Positions 16,453 through 24,894 of a stretch of DNA of 64,000 nucleotides are shown piece by piece. The DNA lies in the NCBI GenBank assembly GCA_964486865.1, contig CAZAOZ010000008.1, forward strand, positions 1 to 64,000, written 5' to 3'. Position numbers and translations under genes: made by a program. Source of the DNA: Ga0077527 sp964486865. GTDB taxonomy: Bacteria; Pseudomonadota; Gammaproteobacteria; Burkholderiales; SG8-41. Every line of letters starts with the position of its first letter. Positions within the stretch are counted from its first letter, which is position 1. A model generated the notes under the pieces. It was not told where the DNA came from and did no database searches. It worked only from the letters and a program-made list of their open reading frames with translations.

Positions 16453-18591
16453 TCAGGCAGCCATCGTGCGAAATCGTGCGCGTTGCCAGAGATAAATCGG
16501 TATGCCGATACCAAGGCCAATGAAATCCGTGATCGTGCCGGGATGGATCAGGCACAACGCCGCGCCGAACATGACGATACGCAGCGGCATCGCGAGTTTG
16601 CCGCCGAACCAGCCCTCGGTGGAACCGGCAAGAAACCACACGCCGATCGCGGCCGACACGAAGGCCTGCGCAATGTCCACCCATTCCCCTTTCATCAGGA
16701 GTACCGGTGCGTAGAAGAACATAAACGGAATGATGAAAGTCGCCAAGCCCATCTTCAGCGCGATCCATGAAGTTTTCCACGGGTCGGCATTGCACATGCC
16801 TGCTGCCGCAAATGAAGCCAGCGCCACCGGTGGCGTAATCGCCGAAATCACTGCGAAGTAAAAAATGAACATGTGCGCGACCAGCGCCGGCACGCCGATC
16901 TTGGTCAAACCCGGCGCAATCACTGCCGCGGCAATGGCATAGGCCGCGGTCGTCGGCATGCCCATGCCAAGTATCAGCGCAACCAGCGCGGCAAATAACA
17001 TGGCGGCGAGATTGCTTGCCCCGGCCACTCCAAGTATCAGCTCGGAAAAGCGCCCGCCTATTCCGGTCAGCGCGATTACGCCGACAATGATCCCGGCGCA
17101 AGCGCATACCGCGACCAGTTGCACGGTGTCCCTTGCGGCCAGATTCAATGCTTCAAGGGTTCGCCGCAAGCCAAACAGCGCCGCCGGAACCCCGACCAGC
17201 ACCGCGATGAATCCCCAGACGACAACATCACCTAACGATTTCAAAGCCGGCACGCCATACTGAAAGCCGACGGCCATCAGCGCACCTGCCGCCGCAAGCG
17301 CCACGAAGCGCGACAGCAAGGCAGCCAATACCGCTGCGGCCGAACGCGGATCCTCAATGCCGTCCGCACTCGCAAGATCATTGAAGACGCGCGACAGCCA
17401 GCCCGCGAAAAGCGCGGCGACAATACCAAGGCCGCCGGCACGAAATGGCGAATAACCCTCCAGCAGAGCCCAGACAAAAATGATCAGCGGCGAAAACAGG
17501 TAGAGCCGCGTCAGCATCAGCTTGATCGGCGGCAACTCACTGCGCGAAACACCTTTCAGCCCGAGCCTGATCGCGTGCAGATCGACATGAATCCAGCACG
17601 CAATGTAGAACAACAGCGCGGGAATCACCGCAGCGAGCGCAATCTGCGCATACGGAATACCCGTGATCTCGGCCATCAGGAACGCTCCGGCACCAAGCAC
17701 CGGTGGCGTGATCTGCCCGCCCGTAGAAGATGTCGCCTCGATCGCCGCCGCGGTCGAACGGTCATAACCGACCTTGCGCATCATCGGGATGGTCACCATG
17801 CCTGAGGCAACCACGTTCGCCACCGCAGATCCCGAGATTGAGCCGAACATGATGCCCGAAGCCACCGCCGCCTTCGCCGGTCCACCGCGCGCCCAGCCGA
17901 ACAGCGCATTGCACAAGTCGTTGATGTAGTCGCCGACCCTGGAGATCTGCAGAAAAGCGGCAAAGGTCACGAACAGGATGATGTACGACGACGATACCTG
18001 CGTGGTGACACCGAAAATGCCGTACTCGCTGTAAATATAGGTAAAGAAGCGATCCGGGGCGAAGCCCTTGTGTTCCAGTACGCCCGGCATCCATTGCCCG
18101 ACGAACGAGTAGAGAATGAACACACCGGCAATGATCGGCAGCGCCAGGCCCGAGGTCCGACGTGCAAATTCCAGCACCAGCAGAGTGCCGACCAGGCCGG
18201 CGATCACGTCACCGGTAGTGAACTGCGCGCCGGCGCGGAACAACAAGCCGTCGAGCTCGATTGTAATGTACACCGCACAAGCGATAGAGGCGAGAACCAG
18301 CAACCAGTCGTACCACGGAACCCCGTTTTTAGCCGCGCGCCGGAACGGCGCATAGAGGATGAACCCGAGAGCACCACCCCACCCCACGTGAATGGCGCGA
18401 AACATCAACGGCTCAAGCGAATAGACATTCAGGACATAGAGATGGAAAACGGTGAAGCCGATGCACAACACCGCGAGCATGATCGTCTCCCAGCGGCGCA
18501 ACACCCGCTTGTTGCCGCTGAACTCCTCATCCGCCAGTGGCGGCTTGATCACTTCCTCTATATCAACATTTTCTTTTTGTTGCCCGCTCAC
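16453..18591 (-). CDS. TRAP transporter fused permease (DctQM type, TAXI family)
   Basis: A 712-residue polytopic membrane protein carrying the small 4-TM and the large 12-TM TRAP permease parts fused in one chain, as is usual for TAXI-type systems. The DctM signature region includes GIMFGSISGSAVANVVASG and TSSTGGQITPPVLGAGAFLMAE, and a repeat of this half-motif appears later (LGMGMPTTAAYAIAAAVIAPGL). It works with the TAXI binding protein encoded next to it to import an organic acid or amino-acid-like solute using an ion gradient. The GTG at 18591 is taken as start because a GGAGG sits 8 bases upstream; an ATG at 18630 would lie inside a terminator hairpin. Confidence 0.92.
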   Translation of the reverse strand: MSGQQKENVDIEEVIKPPLADEEFSGNKRVLRRWETIMLAVLCIGFTVFHLYVLNVYSLEPLMFRAIHVGWGGALGFILYAPFRRAAKNGVPWYDWLLVLASIACAVYITIELDGLLFRAGAQFTTGDVIAGLVGTLLVLEFARRTSGLALPIIAGVFILYSFVGQWMPGVLEHKGFAPDRFFTYIYSEYGIFGVTTQVSSSYIILFVTFAAFLQISRVGDYINDLCNALFGWARGGPAKAAVASGIMFGSISGSAVANVVASGMVTIPMMRKVGYDRSTAAAIEATSSTGGQITPPVLGAGAFLMAEITGIPYAQIALAAVIPALLFYIACWIHVDLHAIRLGLKGVSRSELPPIKLMLTRLYLFSPLIIFVWALLEGYSPFRAGGLGIVAALFAGWLSRVFNDLASADGIEDPRSAAAVLAALLSRFVALAAAGALMAVGFQYGVPALKSLGDVVVWGFIAVLVGVPAALFGLRRTLEALNLAARDTVQLVAVCACAGIIVGVIALTGIGGRFSELILGVAGASNLAAMLFAALVALILGMGMPTTAAYAIAAAVIAPGLTKIGVPALVAHMFIFYFAVISAITPPVALASFAAAGMCNADPWKTSWIALKMGLATFIIPFMFFYAPVLLMKGEWVDIAQAFVSAAIGVWFLAGSTEGWFGGKLAMPLRIVMFGAALCLIHPGTITDFIGLGIGIPIYLWQRARFRTMAA

Positions 18592-18613
18592 GTCAGAGTC
18601 CTCCAGATAAAAC

Positions 18614-18649
18614 AAAACCGCACTGGGCAATTACGCTCAGTGCGGTTTT
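18614..18649 (-). terminator. Terminator/attenuator between TAXI binding protein and permease genes
   Basis: A 12-bp perfect stem pairs AAAACCGCACTG (18614-18625) with CAGTGCGGTTTT (18638-18649), flanked by T-runs on both strands. It lies just after the binding-protein stop codon and before the permease ribosome-binding site. Partial termination would give more receptor than permease. Confidence 0.75.
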
Positions 18650-18666
18650 CTTGAATGCCCGTCCGC

Positions 18667-19671
18667 TCAGCCCTTGTACTCGGGCGGAATCAGGTGTTTG
18701 GGTACATTGATGCCCTTTTCCTTGAAATAACGGATGGCGCCGGGATGGAACGGCAGGAAGCCATTGCGGTTCCAATTCTCGGTAAGCGTTTCCTTGGCTG
18801 CCGCGTGCCCTTTCACCATCTGCGGATTGTTCTCCAGCACCGCTTTCACCACCGCATAAACCAGGTCATCGGCAACATCCTTGTTGGCAATGGCAAAGTT
18901 GTAGAGACCGATGGTTTTGTGGTCTTCCGTCTGCTGCTTGTAAGTCCCTTTGGGTATCAGCGAGTCGGACAATTCCGGAAGAGCGGCCTTGATTTTCTTG
19001 ATTTCGTCACCGGTAAACGTGAAGAAGTTCACCTTGTTGGTGGTCTCCAGCTCTGAATAGATCGAGATCGGCACGCCGGCACAGAACGGGAATGCATCAA
19101 TCAGGCCATCCTGCAGATTAGACCCCATGTCCGAGGCTTGGCCATTGCGTATGGTCGTATCAATGCCGAGCGCTTTGAAGAACAACGGGAAATAAGTGCC
19201 GCAGGTGCCGGCGCGCGGACCCACCCCCGACTTCTTGCCGGCGAGATCCTTGACCGACTTGATGCCCGACTTCTCCAGAGCCGCGAAATGAAACGGCGTA
19301 TCGTACATCGGGAATATCGCGCGGATATTGCTGTACTTCTTGCCCTTGGTCCACTCGCCCTTGCCTTCCCAGGCCTGCAGCGCAACGCCCATGGTGGCCA
19401 TGCCGAAGTCGATCTGCTTGGAGTCGGTGAGAATAATGTTCTGATTCGGTCCCTGAGTCTGCTGGGTACTGATATTGGTGCCGATTTTCTCGTTGACCAG
19501 ACTCGCCCACACCTGGCCGTAAACGAAATATGTGCCGCCGACCGACGCGGTGCCCAGCGTCAGGTTGCTAGGCCACTTCGGATTCGGTTTGGCCTGCGCA
19601 AATGCGCCGGTAGCCAGAGTCAGGCCGGTTAACACGGCAAGTGCAAACTTGGTGATTTGTGCAATTCTCAT
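18667..19671 (-). CDS. TAXI family TRAP transporter solute-binding protein
   Basis: The periplasmic receptor of the adjacent TRAP permease. The 334-residue precursor begins MRIAQITKFALAVL with a signal peptide cleaved near ATGAFAQA. The mature start NLTLGTASVGGTYFVYGQVWA is characteristic of TAXI receptors, as is the ISTQQTQGPNQNI region. The start at 19671 is chosen because the signal peptide begins there. Substrate is not predictable from sequence; glutamate/glutamine-like and organic acid ligands are known in the family. Confidence 0.92.
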   Translation of the reverse strand: MRIAQITKFALAVLTGLTLATGAFAQAKPNPKWPSNLTLGTASVGGTYFVYGQVWASLVNEKIGTNISTQQTQGPNQNIILTDSKQIDFGMATMGVALQAWEGKGEWTKGKKYSNIRAIFPMYDTPFHFAALEKSGIKSVKDLAGKKSGVGPRAGTCGTYFPLFFKALGIDTTIRNGQASDMGSNLQDGLIDAFPFCAGVPISIYSELETTNKVNFFTFTGDEIKKIKAALPELSDSLIPKGTYKQQTEDHKTIGLYNFAIANKDVADDLVYAVVKAVLENNPQMVKGHAAAKETLTENWNRNGFLPFHPGAIRYFKEKGINVPKHLIPPEYKG

Positions 19672-19829
19672 TGTGTCTTGCTCCTCGCATTGAACGTCAT
19701 TAAAGCAGGAGGCGCCTCTGTAGGGCGCGGTATTTTTATTCCCCTGCAAATACCCGAGTCCAGATTAACAAAGCCCTCCTGATTTGGCAAACGAAGCTGG
19801 TAAGCCGGGCAACGCCCCAACTGCCGGGG

Positions 19830-21140
19830 TCAGTCCGGCGTCCACACCGGCAGCATGCCGGCTGTGCCCGGACGGGCCTGGAACGCCGAATCAACGCCCA
19901 GATCCGTGACACATGCCAATTCCCCATTCACAAAAAGGCATGGCAACCGGTCTCGCACCCACGGTGCGATGGCTGCTTCCTGCAACAGGTTGCGCACCGT
20001 CCGGCGGCGTGCTCCGGCGCTCAGACGCAGCGATTCACCTCCCCGGCGGGTGCGCACGGTCAGCACCGCATCCCGCAACAGCCGCGCGTCGATGCCCGCG
20101 CTCCGGCGCCTGACCAGTCGCAGCGAACCGCCCAGTTCGGGAATATGCAGGGTGCCGCGACCGCTCCAGATCCACTCCAGATGCGCCGTCGTCCGCTGCA
20201 GCGGTTTCACGATATGCAAATGTCCACGAAAGCGCCGCACCTCCACCCCGCTCAGCGTGACACAGACCCGTGCATCGGGTCGCGCGCCGGTCGCCTGCCG
20301 CAGCAGTTCGTCCAGTCGTACGGCATCGGGCATGGCGGCGCCGTTCACCCGCAGAAAATAACGCAGCAGATTGCGCGCGCGTGGTGAATCCAGCCGTGCC
20401 AGCCGCGCTACCGGCAGCGTCGTTGTTTTCCCGCGCCCCATATCCTGCCTGGCCAGCGCATCGAGCAGGTCCGCGGCCTCGGCCTGGTGCCGTGCTGCGC
20501 GTGCCAGCGTTGCGCCGACGCCCGGCACCTTCGCGGAAAGCACCGGCAGAATGTCATGCCGCAGAAAATTACGCAGGTAGGCGCGATCGCTGTTGCTCTC
20601 GTCATCCACCCATTTCAGCCTGTGCGCGCGGGCATAGGCTGCAATATCCGTGCGCGGGACATCCAGCAACGGGCGCAGCACGGCAGGCGTCCCGCGCGTC
20701 GCCGCCTTCAGTTCGGGCATGGCCGCCAGACCCAGCGGCCCCGCACCGCGCAGCAATTGCAGCAATACCGTCTCCGCCTGATCGTCGCGGTTGTGCGCCA
20801 GCACGACCAGTTTGGCCCCGGTCGCCGCAAAAACACCGTAGCGCGCTGCCCGCGCCGCCGCCTCGGTACTGTTGCCCCGCACCACATCGACTTTGGCGAT
20901 GTGCAGAGGCACATCCAGTCTGTCGCACAGACGAGCACAAAACGCCGCCCAGCGCGCCGCACCCGGACTGAGCTGATGGTTGACATGCACGGCCGTCAGG
21001 CGGGGCCATTGCAGTCCCCGTGCGAGCACATGCAGCAGCACCACGGAATCAATGCCGCCGCTCAAGCCGATGTGCAGCTGTGCGTCGCGACGCACATGTC
21101 GCCGCAGCACAGCATCGACCCGCGCCGTGAGGACATCCAT
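19830..21140 (-). CDS. tilS: tRNA(Ile)-lysidine synthase
   Basis: TilS converts C34 of the tRNA-Ile CAU anticodon to lysidine so that it reads AUA. The 436-residue protein carries the PP-loop ATP motif SGGIDS at residues 27-32, HNRDDQAET (metal/substrate site), a middle TilS domain and a C-terminal domain ending with RRTVRNLLQEAAIAPWVRDRLP, typical of the family. It follows accA by 40 bases, an arrangement common in proteobacteria. Confidence 0.95.
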   Translation of the reverse strand: MDVLTARVDAVLRRHVRRDAQLHIGLSGGIDSVVLLHVLARGLQWPRLTAVHVNHQLSPGAARWAAFCARLCDRLDVPLHIAKVDVVRGNSTEAAARAARYGVFAATGAKLVVLAHNRDDQAETVLLQLLRGAGPLGLAAMPELKAATRGTPAVLRPLLDVPRTDIAAYARAHRLKWVDDESNSDRAYLRNFLRHDILPVLSAKVPGVGATLARAARHQAEAADLLDALARQDMGRGKTTTLPVARLARLDSPRARNLLRYFLRVNGAAMPDAVRLDELLRQATGARPDARVCVTLSGVEVRRFRGHLHIVKPLQRTTAHLEWIWSGRGTLHIPELGGSLRLVRRRSAGIDARLLRDAVLTVRTRRGGESLRLSAGARRRTVRNLLQEAAIAPWVRDRLPCLFVNGELACVTDLGVDSAFQARPGTAGMLPVWTPD

Positions 21141-21180
21141 CAGGAATGAGGCAGACGACAGCGCATGACGGGCCTATGCG

Positions 21181-22149
21181 TCAGCGGCTTTCCGCTTCCT
21201 TGAATTGCCCGTAGCCCATCAATCGTTCAAAACGCGTCTCGATGAGTTTGTCGGTCGGCGTATCGCGAAGCTGACGCCAGCTTTCCTGGAGCGTCTTTTT
21301 CAACGACTGCATCATGGCGTCATGATCGCGGTGCGCGCCGCCCAGCGGCTCATTGACGATTTTGTCGATCAGGCCCAGGGTTTTCAGGCGGCTCGCCGTA
21401 ATGCCCAGCGTTTCTGCCGCGTCCGCCGCCCGATCCGCACTCTTCCACAAAATCGATGCGCAGCCTTCGGGAGAAATCACCGAGTAGGTGGAATACTGCA
21501 GCATCAACGTCACGTCACCGACCGCGATGGCCAGCGCGCCGCCCGAACCACCTTCGCCGATCACGGTGCAAATGATCGGCGTCTTCAATGCCGCCATGGC
21601 ATACAGGTTGCGGCCGATGGCTTCGGACTGGCCGCGCTCCTCCGCACCGACACCCGGATAGGCGCCGGGTGTGTCGATAAACGTAAACACCGGGACGCCG
21701 AATTTTTCCGCCAGCTTCAACAACCGCAGCGCCTTGCGGTAGCCCTCCGGCCGCGGCATGCCGAAGTTGCGGTAAATCTTGTCCTTGGTATCGCGCCCTT
21801 TCTGATGCCCGATGACCACAGCCGTCTGCCCGCCAAAGCGCGCCAGCCCGCCGACTATGGCCGGATCATCGGCATACGTGCGGTCACCGTGCATTTCCTC
21901 AAAATCGGTGAACAGGTTGTTGATGTAATCCAGCGTATAGGGCCGCTGCGGGTGACGCGCCACCTGCGCAATCTGCCAGGCGGTGAGCTTGGCGTAGATT
22001 TCCTTGGTCAGTACCTGGCTTTTTTTCTGCAGACGGCCGATTTCCACCGAAATGTCCACGGCGGAGTCGTCCTGCACGAAGCGCAGCTCTTCGATCCTCG
22101 CCTCAAGCTCGGCGACCGGCTGTTCGAAATCAAGGAAGGTGGTTTTCAT
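21181..22149 (-). CDS. accA: Acetyl-CoA carboxylase carboxyltransferase subunit alpha
   Basis: AccA with AccD transfers the carboxyl group from biotin to acetyl-CoA, the committed step of fatty acid synthesis. The 322-residue length is standard. Recognisable stretches are TAWQIAQVARHPQRPYTLDYI, the glycine-rich ligand loop DTPGAYPGVGAEERGQSEAI and GEGGSGGALAIAVGD. It begins MKTTFLDFEQPVAELEARI and is probably co-transcribed with tilS. A heptamer-repeat hairpin lies 42 bases upstream of its start. Confidence 0.98.
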   Translation of the reverse strand: MKTTFLDFEQPVAELEARIEELRFVQDDSAVDISVEIGRLQKKSQVLTKEIYAKLTAWQIAQVARHPQRPYTLDYINNLFTDFEEMHGDRTYADDPAIVGGLARFGGQTAVVIGHQKGRDTKDKIYRNFGMPRPEGYRKALRLLKLAEKFGVPVFTFIDTPGAYPGVGAEERGQSEAIGRNLYAMAALKTPIICTVIGEGGSGGALAIAVGDVTLMLQYSTYSVISPEGCASILWKSADRAADAAETLGITASRLKTLGLIDKIVNEPLGGAHRDHDAMMQSLKKTLQESWRQLRDTPTDKLIETRFERLMGYGQFKEAESR

Positions 22150-22190
22150 GGGGAGAAATGATACAGGACGTTGGTGTGCAGGGTGAATAC

Positions 22191-22309
22191 GTGAGCGGTA
22201 AGTGGTAAGTGGTGAGCGGTGAGCGGTGAGCGGTGAGCGGTGGATGCGGATGCTTTCAAAAAGCTCCCGCTGACAGCTTACCGCTTACCGCTTACCGCTT
22301 ACGGCTTAC
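22191..22309. repeat. Facing heptamer arrays (bare hairpin) upstream of accA
   Basis: The left arm (22191-22246) holds eight 7-bp units, mostly GTGAGCG with GTAAGTG variants and a final GTGGATG. The right arm (22268-22309) holds six units of the inverse sense (CGCTGAC, AGCTTAC, three CGCTTAC, GGCTTAC). Only 21 bases separate them, so a long imperfect hairpin is possible. The stop codon of the MFS gene (22306-22308) is inside the right arm. Same repeat family as 95-513 and 60745-60849. Confidence 0.85.
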
Positions 22310-23490
22310 CGCAATTCATCACTTGTGCTTCGCCGCCTGCGCGACGCATCCTTGCGCATCAATGCAGCCGCAATCACCAGCAGTCCCGCATCGAGCCAGA
22401 ACACCGGCACCATGCCGAACGCCGCGCTCAATGAACCGAATACGAACGGCACCAGGATTTCCGTGCCCTTGTTGACCATCTGGCGCAGGCCCATGGCTTC
22501 GCCCGACCGCCCGGCCGGCGCCCGGTTATAGGCCAGCATCATCGACAGCGGACTGCCGCAGCCGAGGCCCATGCCCAACACAAACGAGATGAGCAGCAGC
22601 GCAACAAAACTTTTCACAAACGGAAACACCAGGCAGACCGCGGCCGCCAGCAGCAACGATGCATACAGCACACGCTCTTCGCTGGAGCGCCTGACCAGAT
22701 GCGGCATTAACGCCCGCACCACCAGCAGCGCCAGACCGAAGCCGCCGAGGATCAGTCCGATCTCGGACGCCGACAGACCGATGCGATGGCCATAGATCGG
22801 CAGCAACAGGTTGTACAACTCCAGACCTGTCTCGATGATGCCCGCGGTAATCAGTGCCCGCCGCAACGGCCGGTCGCGCACCAGATCACCAAGGCGATGT
22901 GTCGCCTTTTCCGCCGGAGTCACCGCAACATGCGCCGTGCGCGGCAGCCATCCCGTCCACAGTCCCAGCACCAGCGCCGGCAGCACCGGCATCGCAGCCA
23001 GCACCGCGAATGTCATGCGGTGTCCTACGGCATCGATCAGGAAACCGGCCGACATCGGACCGAGCAGCGCCGTCATGCCGATGCCCAGGCTGAACCAGCT
23101 GAAATTCTTCGTGCGTTCCAGCCCCTCGCCCATGGCGCCGATCAGGTGCTGCACCGCCACTGTGTAAAAGATATAGCAGAAACCGATCAGTCCGGCCGCG
23201 ACATACAGCGCCTCCAGTCGCGGCACGAAAAACGGCAGCAGCAATCCGGCCAGCAGCCCGATCGTGCCGAAGAGCATGGGCACCCGGAAACCGATGCGGT
23301 CGGAAATTTTTCCCGCGTACACCGACAATAGCAGCGGGAACAGCGCGTAGGTCGAAAACAGCACGCCGACAAAAAACTCGTCGGCACCCAGATCGAGTGC
23401 CGACAGCGACATCAGCATCTTGCTGCCCTTGTACGCGGTGTGCGTCAGCAGGCTGAGAATGATGATCCGGAAGACCGGCGGCAACGGCAT
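22306..23490 (-). CDS. MFS transporter
   Basis: A 394-residue protein with about 12 hydrophobic segments and the major facilitator motif A-like GKISDRIGFRVP after the second helix. The N terminus MPLPPVFRIIILSLLTHTAYKGSKMLMSLSAL and two six-helix halves separated by a basic loop fit drug or metabolite exporters. Substrate is unknown. The final codons TSDELR and the TAA stop run directly into a heptamer array, so the original C terminus may have been altered by that insertion. Confidence 0.85.
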   Translation of the reverse strand: MPLPPVFRIIILSLLTHTAYKGSKMLMSLSALDLGADEFFVGVLFSTYALFPLLLSVYAGKISDRIGFRVPMLFGTIGLLAGLLLPFFVPRLEALYVAAGLIGFCYIFYTVAVQHLIGAMGEGLERTKNFSWFSLGIGMTALLGPMSAGFLIDAVGHRMTFAVLAAMPVLPALVLGLWTGWLPRTAHVAVTPAEKATHRLGDLVRDRPLRRALITAGIIETGLELYNLLLPIYGHRIGLSASEIGLILGGFGLALLVVRALMPHLVRRSSEERVLYASLLLAAAVCLVFPFVKSFVALLLISFVLGMGLGCGSPLSMMLAYNRAPAGRSGEAMGLRQMVNKGTEILVPFVFGSLSAAFGMVPVFWLDAGLLVIAAALMRKDASRRRRSTSDELR

Positions 23491-23577
23491 GTCAGATGCG
23501 CCCTGTTCCGGAGCGGCGCGCGTTATTGCTCAAAACCGGAGGGAATGGCATCACGGATGCTGCAGGGCGCCGCCTGC

Positions 23578-24492
23578 CTACACCCGGTAAATCGAACGCC
23601 GGTCACGGCTGAATGCGACAAAAGGCGCTGCGCGCATGTTCCGGGCGTATCCCGGGCGGATTTCCCCGATCCCTTCGAGCAGAATTTCCCGGCGCACCAC
23701 GTGGATTTCCCCGCTGTTTTCGCGGGTGACAAAAGTGCCGTTGATGCTGTGATCCACCAGGTAGAACTGCGTGCGTTCAACGCGTATCGTGGCATGCCGG
23801 CGCGACACCAGGTTGTCGGCAATCACCAGATCACAGCCCGCCTCCCGGCCAATGGTCAGCGTCGGGTGCCAGTAATCGACCCGCCGCTCCTTGCCGTCGA
23901 GCACCAGCAGCAGGCTGCCCGCGTCCTGCGGGATCATGCGCGTGACCTGCATATTGATCTGGGTGCGCTCCATCGCATCGTCGCGCCACAATATTTCGAA
24001 CACTGCCGTGCGCGCCAGCGAGGTCTTGAGAATGGCATCAAAAATCGGGCGCACGGCATCACGACGCTCCGCGCCCAGCGCCGCCAGCGTCTGTTCGGCA
24101 ATCAGTATCTGATCCGGGGTTGCGGCGTCCGCCAGGTATGCGGCAACGTTGACCGTGTCGCCATAAACGTCATCACCGCCGATCACCACCGGCCCCATGT
24201 GCAGGCCGGCGCGGATCTGCACAGTCACGCCGCCGGGCCGCAGGTCGCCGATGGCGCGTTGCATGTCAATCGCCGCAGCGACTGCATATTCAGCGTCCGG
24301 GAAAATGCACATCACCGCATCCCCCAGCGTTTTGACCAGACGCCCCTGGTGGCGCGGCAGCACGGCTTTCATCGCATCCAGACTGGCGCTGACCACACCC
24401 AGCGCCTCGACGTCGCCCAGGCGCCGGTAGAGCGCAGTACTGTCGGCAACGTCGGCAAAGAGTACGGCCAGATGATCGGATTGGTTCAACAT
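23578..24492 (-). CDS. Class III adenylate/guanylate cyclase-FHA domain protein
   Basis: A 304-residue soluble protein with an N-terminal class III nucleotide cyclase domain (about 5-165) and a C-terminal FHA domain (about 205-300). Cyclase features are LFADVADST with metal-binding Asp14, KTLGDAVMCIF with Asp58, and GDTVNVAAYL with Asn115. The usual transition-state Arg four residues after that Asn is Tyr119 here, so activity is doubtful or atypical. The FHA part has LTIGREAGCDLVI, SRRHATI and SINGTFV, the phosphothreonine-binding pattern. It is divergent from the NYN gene across a 402-base gap that contains a MITE. Confidence 0.88.
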   Translation of the reverse strand: MLNQSDHLAVLFADVADSTALYRRLGDVEALGVVSASLDAMKAVLPRHQGRLVKTLGDAVMCIFPDAEYAVAAAIDMQRAIGDLRPGGVTVQIRAGLHMGPVVIGGDDVYGDTVNVAAYLADAATPDQILIAEQTLAALGAERRDAVRPIFDAILKTSLARTAVFEILWRDDAMERTQINMQVTRMIPQDAGSLLLVLDGKERRVDYWHPTLTIGREAGCDLVIADNLVSRRHATIRVERTQFYLVDHSINGTFVTRENSGEIHVVRREILLEGIGEIRPGYARNMRAAPFVAFSRDRRSIYRV

Positions 24493-24581
24493 GATGTTGT
24501 TATTTACGGCAAGTCCATGACTTTACTGATATTCCCCGGCGACACTTTAACGCAGGACGGTGCGCCATGCATCGACAAACT

Positions 24582-24849
24582 AGGGCCTGTTAACAATCAT
24601 TTCGTGAGATGCGTTGTGGCCAAAATCGTCAGTGGCAAGGCACTTGCCGCGGCCCATATCGAGTATATGGGCAAGGCGAGCAACGCAGCCAGTGGCGATT
24701 TTGGCCACAACCCGCAGGGACGGGACGATTGGGCCCCAGGGCGTTGTCGCGCCTTCGCTTATTTGCCGACGGGCAAACCACGCTCGACGCTCCTAGCCTG
24801 GGGCCCAATCGTCGCCGTCGCACTCATGAAATGATTGTTAACAGGCCCT
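24582..24849. mobile_element. 268-bp palindromic MITE with nested hairpins
   Basis: Terminal inverted repeats of 26 bp (24583-24608 and 24823-24848; they begin GGGCCTGTTAACAATCATTT) match in 25 positions. Inside are two further long stems: 24613-24628 with 24696-24711 (perfect 16 bp, containing TGTGGCCAAAATCG) and 24724-24740 with 24797-24813 (perfect 17 bp, containing CGATTGGGCCCCAGG). Each has its own inner hairpin (GGCAAG...CTTGCC near 24634-24648; TTTGCC/GGCAAA at 24762-24777). No credible coding frame, and no obvious target duplication. It fills most of the space between the divergent cyclase and NYN genes. Confidence 0.85.
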
Positions 24850-24894
24850 GGGCATGAAGCGTAAAATCAGTGCAATTTCCCCGAGGAATCCACC

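Noticed and set aside
16388..17107. A 239-residue minus-strand frame within the TRAP permease
   Set aside because: It is another frame of the permease gene, rich in Arg and Gly, with no family features.
24609..24857. Small open reading frames inside the palindromic element
   Set aside because: They cross perfect inverted repeats, lack ribosome-binding sites and show no protein-like features.
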